Source: an uncultured Clostridia bacterium (GTDB taxonomy: Bacteria; Bacillota; Clostridia; Lachnospirales; Anaerotignaceae). Taken from it: 9,390 bases of DNA. Under the pieces are notes generated by a model that saw only the letters and a program-made list of their open reading frames with translations, had not been told where the DNA came from and made no database searches. Where the stretch lies: the NCBI GenBank assembly GCA_937888765.1, contig CALASU010000146.1, positions 1-9,390 of the forward strand, read 5' to 3'. Shown piece by piece: positions 7,813 to 9,390 of the stretch. How positions within the stretch are numbered: position 1 is the stretch's first letter; the number at the start of each line of letters is the position of its first letter. The position numbers and the translations under genes are program-made.

Positions 7813-7846
7813 TAAGCGATATCTTTATTTTAAAAGATACCGCTTA
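7813..7846 (-). promoter_or_regulatory. Hairpin in the gap before the decarboxylase-family gene
   Basis: TAAGCG (7813-7818) plus TATCTTT (7820-7826) pair with AAAGATA (7833-7839) plus CGCTTA (7841-7846) around a six-base loop. The one position between the two blocks is A-C on the plus strand but U-G on the minus strand, giving a continuous 14-bp stem in minus-strand RNA. Only TTTC follows it, so it is at best a weak terminator for read-through from the maturase, or else a leader structure of the decarboxylase mRNA, 30 bases before its start codon. Confidence 0.45.
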
Positions 7847-7861
7847 AAAATAAACTTTCCT

Positions 7862-7881
7862 GCAAAAACGGATGTTTTTGC
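7862..7881. repeat. Short A/T-core inverted repeat
   Basis: GCAAAAAC (7862-7869) and GTTTTTGC (7874-7881) form a perfect 8-bp inverted repeat around the four bases GGAT. It sits ten bases from the GC-rich double hairpin at 7892-7937 and may be the outer edge of that element. No run of T follows on either strand, so it is not a typical terminator. Confidence 0.5.
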
Positions 7882-7891
7882 CATATAGGGT

Positions 7892-7937
7892 CGAAGGGGT
7901 TACCCCCTCGTGGGAGTATTGGGGGCAACGCCCCCAA
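7892..7937 (-). repeat. GC-rich double-hairpin repeat, copy A
   Basis: Two hairpins lie side by side just past the maturase stop codon. Read on the minus strand: first TTGGGGGC / GCCCCCAA (7919-7937, loop GTT), then the spacer TACTCCCA, then CGAGGGGG / CCCCTTCG (7892-7910, loop TAA). The second stem has a G-U pair in minus-strand RNA and an A-C mismatch on the plus strand. The layout matches copy B at 9343-9390 read on the opposite strand: hairpin, eight- or nine-base spacer with CNCCC, then a hairpin beginning CGAGGGG. There is no U-tract, so it may act as a transcript end or a 3' stabiliser rather than a standard terminator. Confidence 0.7.
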
Positions 7938-7949
7938 GGTCTTATATTT

Positions 7950-9314
7950 TTATTCTTCCTCTGCTTCTGCAACTTTCATCATAACCGCACATTCGATACG
8001 TTTTTTGAACAGTTCACAGCCATATTCATAAATACCTGTGATACTGCCGGTTGCGTGGTATGCATTTGCCGCACAGCCGCCGGAGCAGTACAGCTTTGCC
8101 CAGCAATCCTTACATTCTTCTCTTGCGTAGGCATTACAGCATTTGAATTCATCCTGTACCGCTGTGTTTTTCACACCTTCCCAGATATCACCCATACTGT
8201 ATTTTTCATCGCCTACGAACTGATGACAGGGATACAGTTCGCCCCAAGGGGTAACTGCCATATATTCTGTGCCGCTGCCACAGCCGGAGATACGCTTATA
8301 GATACAGGGGCCGTTTGTCAGATCCAGCATATAGTGATAGAACGTGATGGGCTTGCCGTCTTTCTTTCTCCGGAGCATTTCCTTTGCCAGAATTTCATAC
8401 TGTTCAAACAGTACAGGCAGGTCTTCCTGTGTCAGTGCATAAGGGTCTTTAGGATCGCACACAACGGGTTCCATGCTCAGCTCTGTGAAGCCCAGATCTG
8501 CCATGTGGAACAGGTCGTTTGTGAAATCTACGTTGTTGTGTGTAAAAGTACCACGGATATAGTAGCTCTTATCCCCTCTTGCTTTCACAAATTTCTGGAA
8601 TTTGGGCACGATGATGTCATAGCTGCCTTCACCTGCATAATTCTTTCTCAGATGGTCATGCACTTCTTTTCTGCCGTCCAGAGAAAGTACCACGTTACTC
8701 ATTTCCTTATTGGAATATTCAATGACTTCATCATCAATCAGCAGACCGTTTGTTGTCAGTGTAAAACGGAAATTCTTATTGTGAATTTTTTCCTGTTCTC
8801 TTGCATAAGCAACCACCTGTTTCACAACATCCCAGTTCATCAGGGGTTCGCCGCCAAAGAAGTCTACTTCCAGATTTCTTCTGCCTTTGGAATTTTCGAT
8901 CAGAAAATCAATGGCGCGTTTGCCCACTTCAAAGCTCATCAGTGCACGTTCGCCCTGATATTTGCCCTGACTTGCGAAGCAGTAAGAGCAGTTCAGATTG
9001 CAGGTATGTGCAACGTGCAGGCACAGCGCTTTGATCACTGTATTTCTCGCTTTAAAGTCAAATGCCAGACCTTCATAGGTGTCGGGTGTGAACAGCTTTT
9101 TGTTTTCTTTCAGGAAAGCAACATCTTCCAGACATTCCTTTACATCTGCTTCTGTCACACCATGTTTTTCTGTGATTGCGGAAATAATTTCCGCTTCTGT
9201 TTTATCTTCAAACATCGCAATGATATCATAAGCCACTTCGTCCACTGCATGAATGGAGCCGCTACAGGTGTCCAGTACGATGTTGTATCCGTTCAGTTGA
9301 TATTGATGTACCAT
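7950..9314 (-). CDS. scfB: SCIFF-type radical SAM/SPASM peptide maturase (CteB-like thioether-forming enzyme)
   Basis: This 454-residue protein matches the maturase of SCIFF (six cysteines in forty-five residues) peptides. CteB of Clostridium thermocellum, the studied member, makes Cys-to-Thr thioether links in its peptide. Residues 1 to about 75 resemble the PqqD-like peptide recognition element. The radical SAM core (about 95-320) carries CNLNCSYC (Cys105, Cys109, Cys112) for the catalytic 4Fe-4S cluster, FFGGEPL (152-158) and TLTTNGLLID (185-194). The SPASM tail has Cys337, Cys345, Cys363, then Cys401, Cys404, Cys410, Cys414 and Cys433, in the expected C-x2-C-x5-C-x3-C spacing, to hold two auxiliary clusters. 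The ATG at 9312-9314 has GAGGGAG five bases upstream. The precursor gene scfA, normally just upstream, is not in the window; only 76 bases remain, holding a hairpin repeat. The family call is strong; the product peptide's role is not known. Confidence 0.9.
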   Translation of the reverse strand: MVHQYQLNGYNIVLDTCSGSIHAVDEVAYDIIAMFEDKTEAEIISAITEKHGVTEADVKECLEDVAFLKENKKLFTPDTYEGLAFDFKARNTVIKALCLHVAHTCNLNCSYCFASQGKYQGERALMSFEVGKRAIDFLIENSKGRRNLEVDFFGGEPLMNWDVVKQVVAYAREQEKIHNKNFRFTLTTNGLLIDDEVIEYSNKEMSNVVLSLDGRKEVHDHLRKNYAGEGSYDIIVPKFQKFVKARGDKSYYIRGTFTHNNVDFTNDLFHMADLGFTELSMEPVVCDPKDPYALTQEDLPVLFEQYEILAKEMLRRKKDGKPITFYHYMLDLTNGPCIYKRISGCGSGTEYMAVTPWGELYPCHQFVGDEKYSMGDIWEGVKNTAVQDEFKCCNAYAREECKDCWAKLYCSGGCAANAYHATGSITGIYEYGCELFKKRIECAVMMKVAEAEEE

Positions 9315-9342
9315 AAATTCTCCCTCTTTTTATGTATTTTTT

Positions 9343-9390
9343 TCGAGGGACGCTGTCCCTCGAGCACCCTGCGAGGGGAATGATTCCCCT
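9343..9390 (+). repeat. GC-rich double-hairpin repeat, copy B (runs to the window edge)
   Basis: On the plus strand, TCGAGGGAC / GTCCCTCGA (9343-9363, loop GCT) is followed by the spacer GCACCCTGC, then AGGGGAA / TTCCCCT (9374-9390, loop TGA), probably extended beyond the window by CG pairs. This is the same layout as copy A, in the opposite orientation. On the minus strand it lies 16 bases before the maturase ribosome binding site and is followed by a run of A, not T, so it is not an intrinsic terminator for the upstream gene. Confidence 0.7.

Noticed and set aside
7806..7949. CRISPR array or mobile-element ends in the hairpin-rich gap
   Set aside because: There are no evenly spaced direct repeats, no transposase or integrase gene in the window, and no visible target-site duplication.
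9343..9363. Copy B's first hairpin as an intrinsic terminator
   Set aside because: On the plus strand the T-run comes before the stem and GCACCC follows it; on the minus strand an A-run follows. Neither strand has a U-tract after the stem.
7872..9383. A 503-codon open frame on the plus strand across the maturase gene, and a 605-codon one at 4458-6275
   Set aside because: Both lie antisense to genes with clear family motifs. Their products are rich in Cys, His, Ile and Phe with no recognisable domain, and the long open frames arise from codon bias in the real genes.

Overview
The window looks like a piece of a Clostridia chromosome, probably Lachnospirales. The main pointer is the gene at the right end, which reads as a SCIFF-type (six-cysteine) radical SAM/SPASM peptide maturase, a family almost confined to Clostridia. 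Strong AGGAG-type ribosome binding sites, moderate GC genes and AT-rich gaps fit a Gram-positive host. The species cannot be fixed from this sequence. All five genes lie on the minus strand, so transcription runs from high to low coordinates.

From right to left, in transcription order: (1) 9315-9390 holds a double-hairpin repeat (copy B) directly upstream of the maturase ribosome binding site. (2) 7950-9314 encodes the maturase, with an N-terminal PqqD-like recognition domain, the CxxxCxxC radical SAM site and a cysteine-rich SPASM tail. Its small substrate peptide is not in the window. (3) 7782-7949 is a gap with a second, inverted double-hairpin repeat (copy A), an A/T-rich inverted repeat and a leader hairpin. 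(4) 6435-7781 encodes a PLP enzyme of the Orn/Lys/Arg decarboxylase family, closed by a clear intrinsic terminator at 6347-6382. (5) 6183-6434 holds that terminator and a likely extended -10 promoter for the next gene. (6) 3819-6182 encodes a secreted phosphodiester glycosidase (NAGPA/DUF2233 family) with two probable Ig-like domains and an unassigned C-terminal domain. (7) 3658-3818 holds a possible promoter and a strong hairpin. (8) 481-3657 encodes a very long membrane protein in which a MurJ/MviN lipid flippase is joined in frame to an O-antigen ligase/polymerase-type (Wzy_C/WaaL) membrane protein. (9) 1-496 is the start of a GT4-type glycosyltransferase, overlapping the fusion gene by 16 bases and cut by the window edge.

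Items 5 to 9 read as one envelope-polymer locus. A cytoplasmic glycosyltransferase would build a lipid-linked sugar, the MurJ part would flip it, the fused ligase/polymerase part would polymerise or transfer it outside, and the secreted glycosidase could trim or modify sugar phosphodiesters at the surface. The main point of interest is the flippase-ligase fusion, a possible one-chain counterpart of Wzx plus Wzy, with a Shine-Dalgarno-like site and Met codon exactly at the junction. The second is the pair of related but diverged double-hairpin elements that face each other across the maturase gene.
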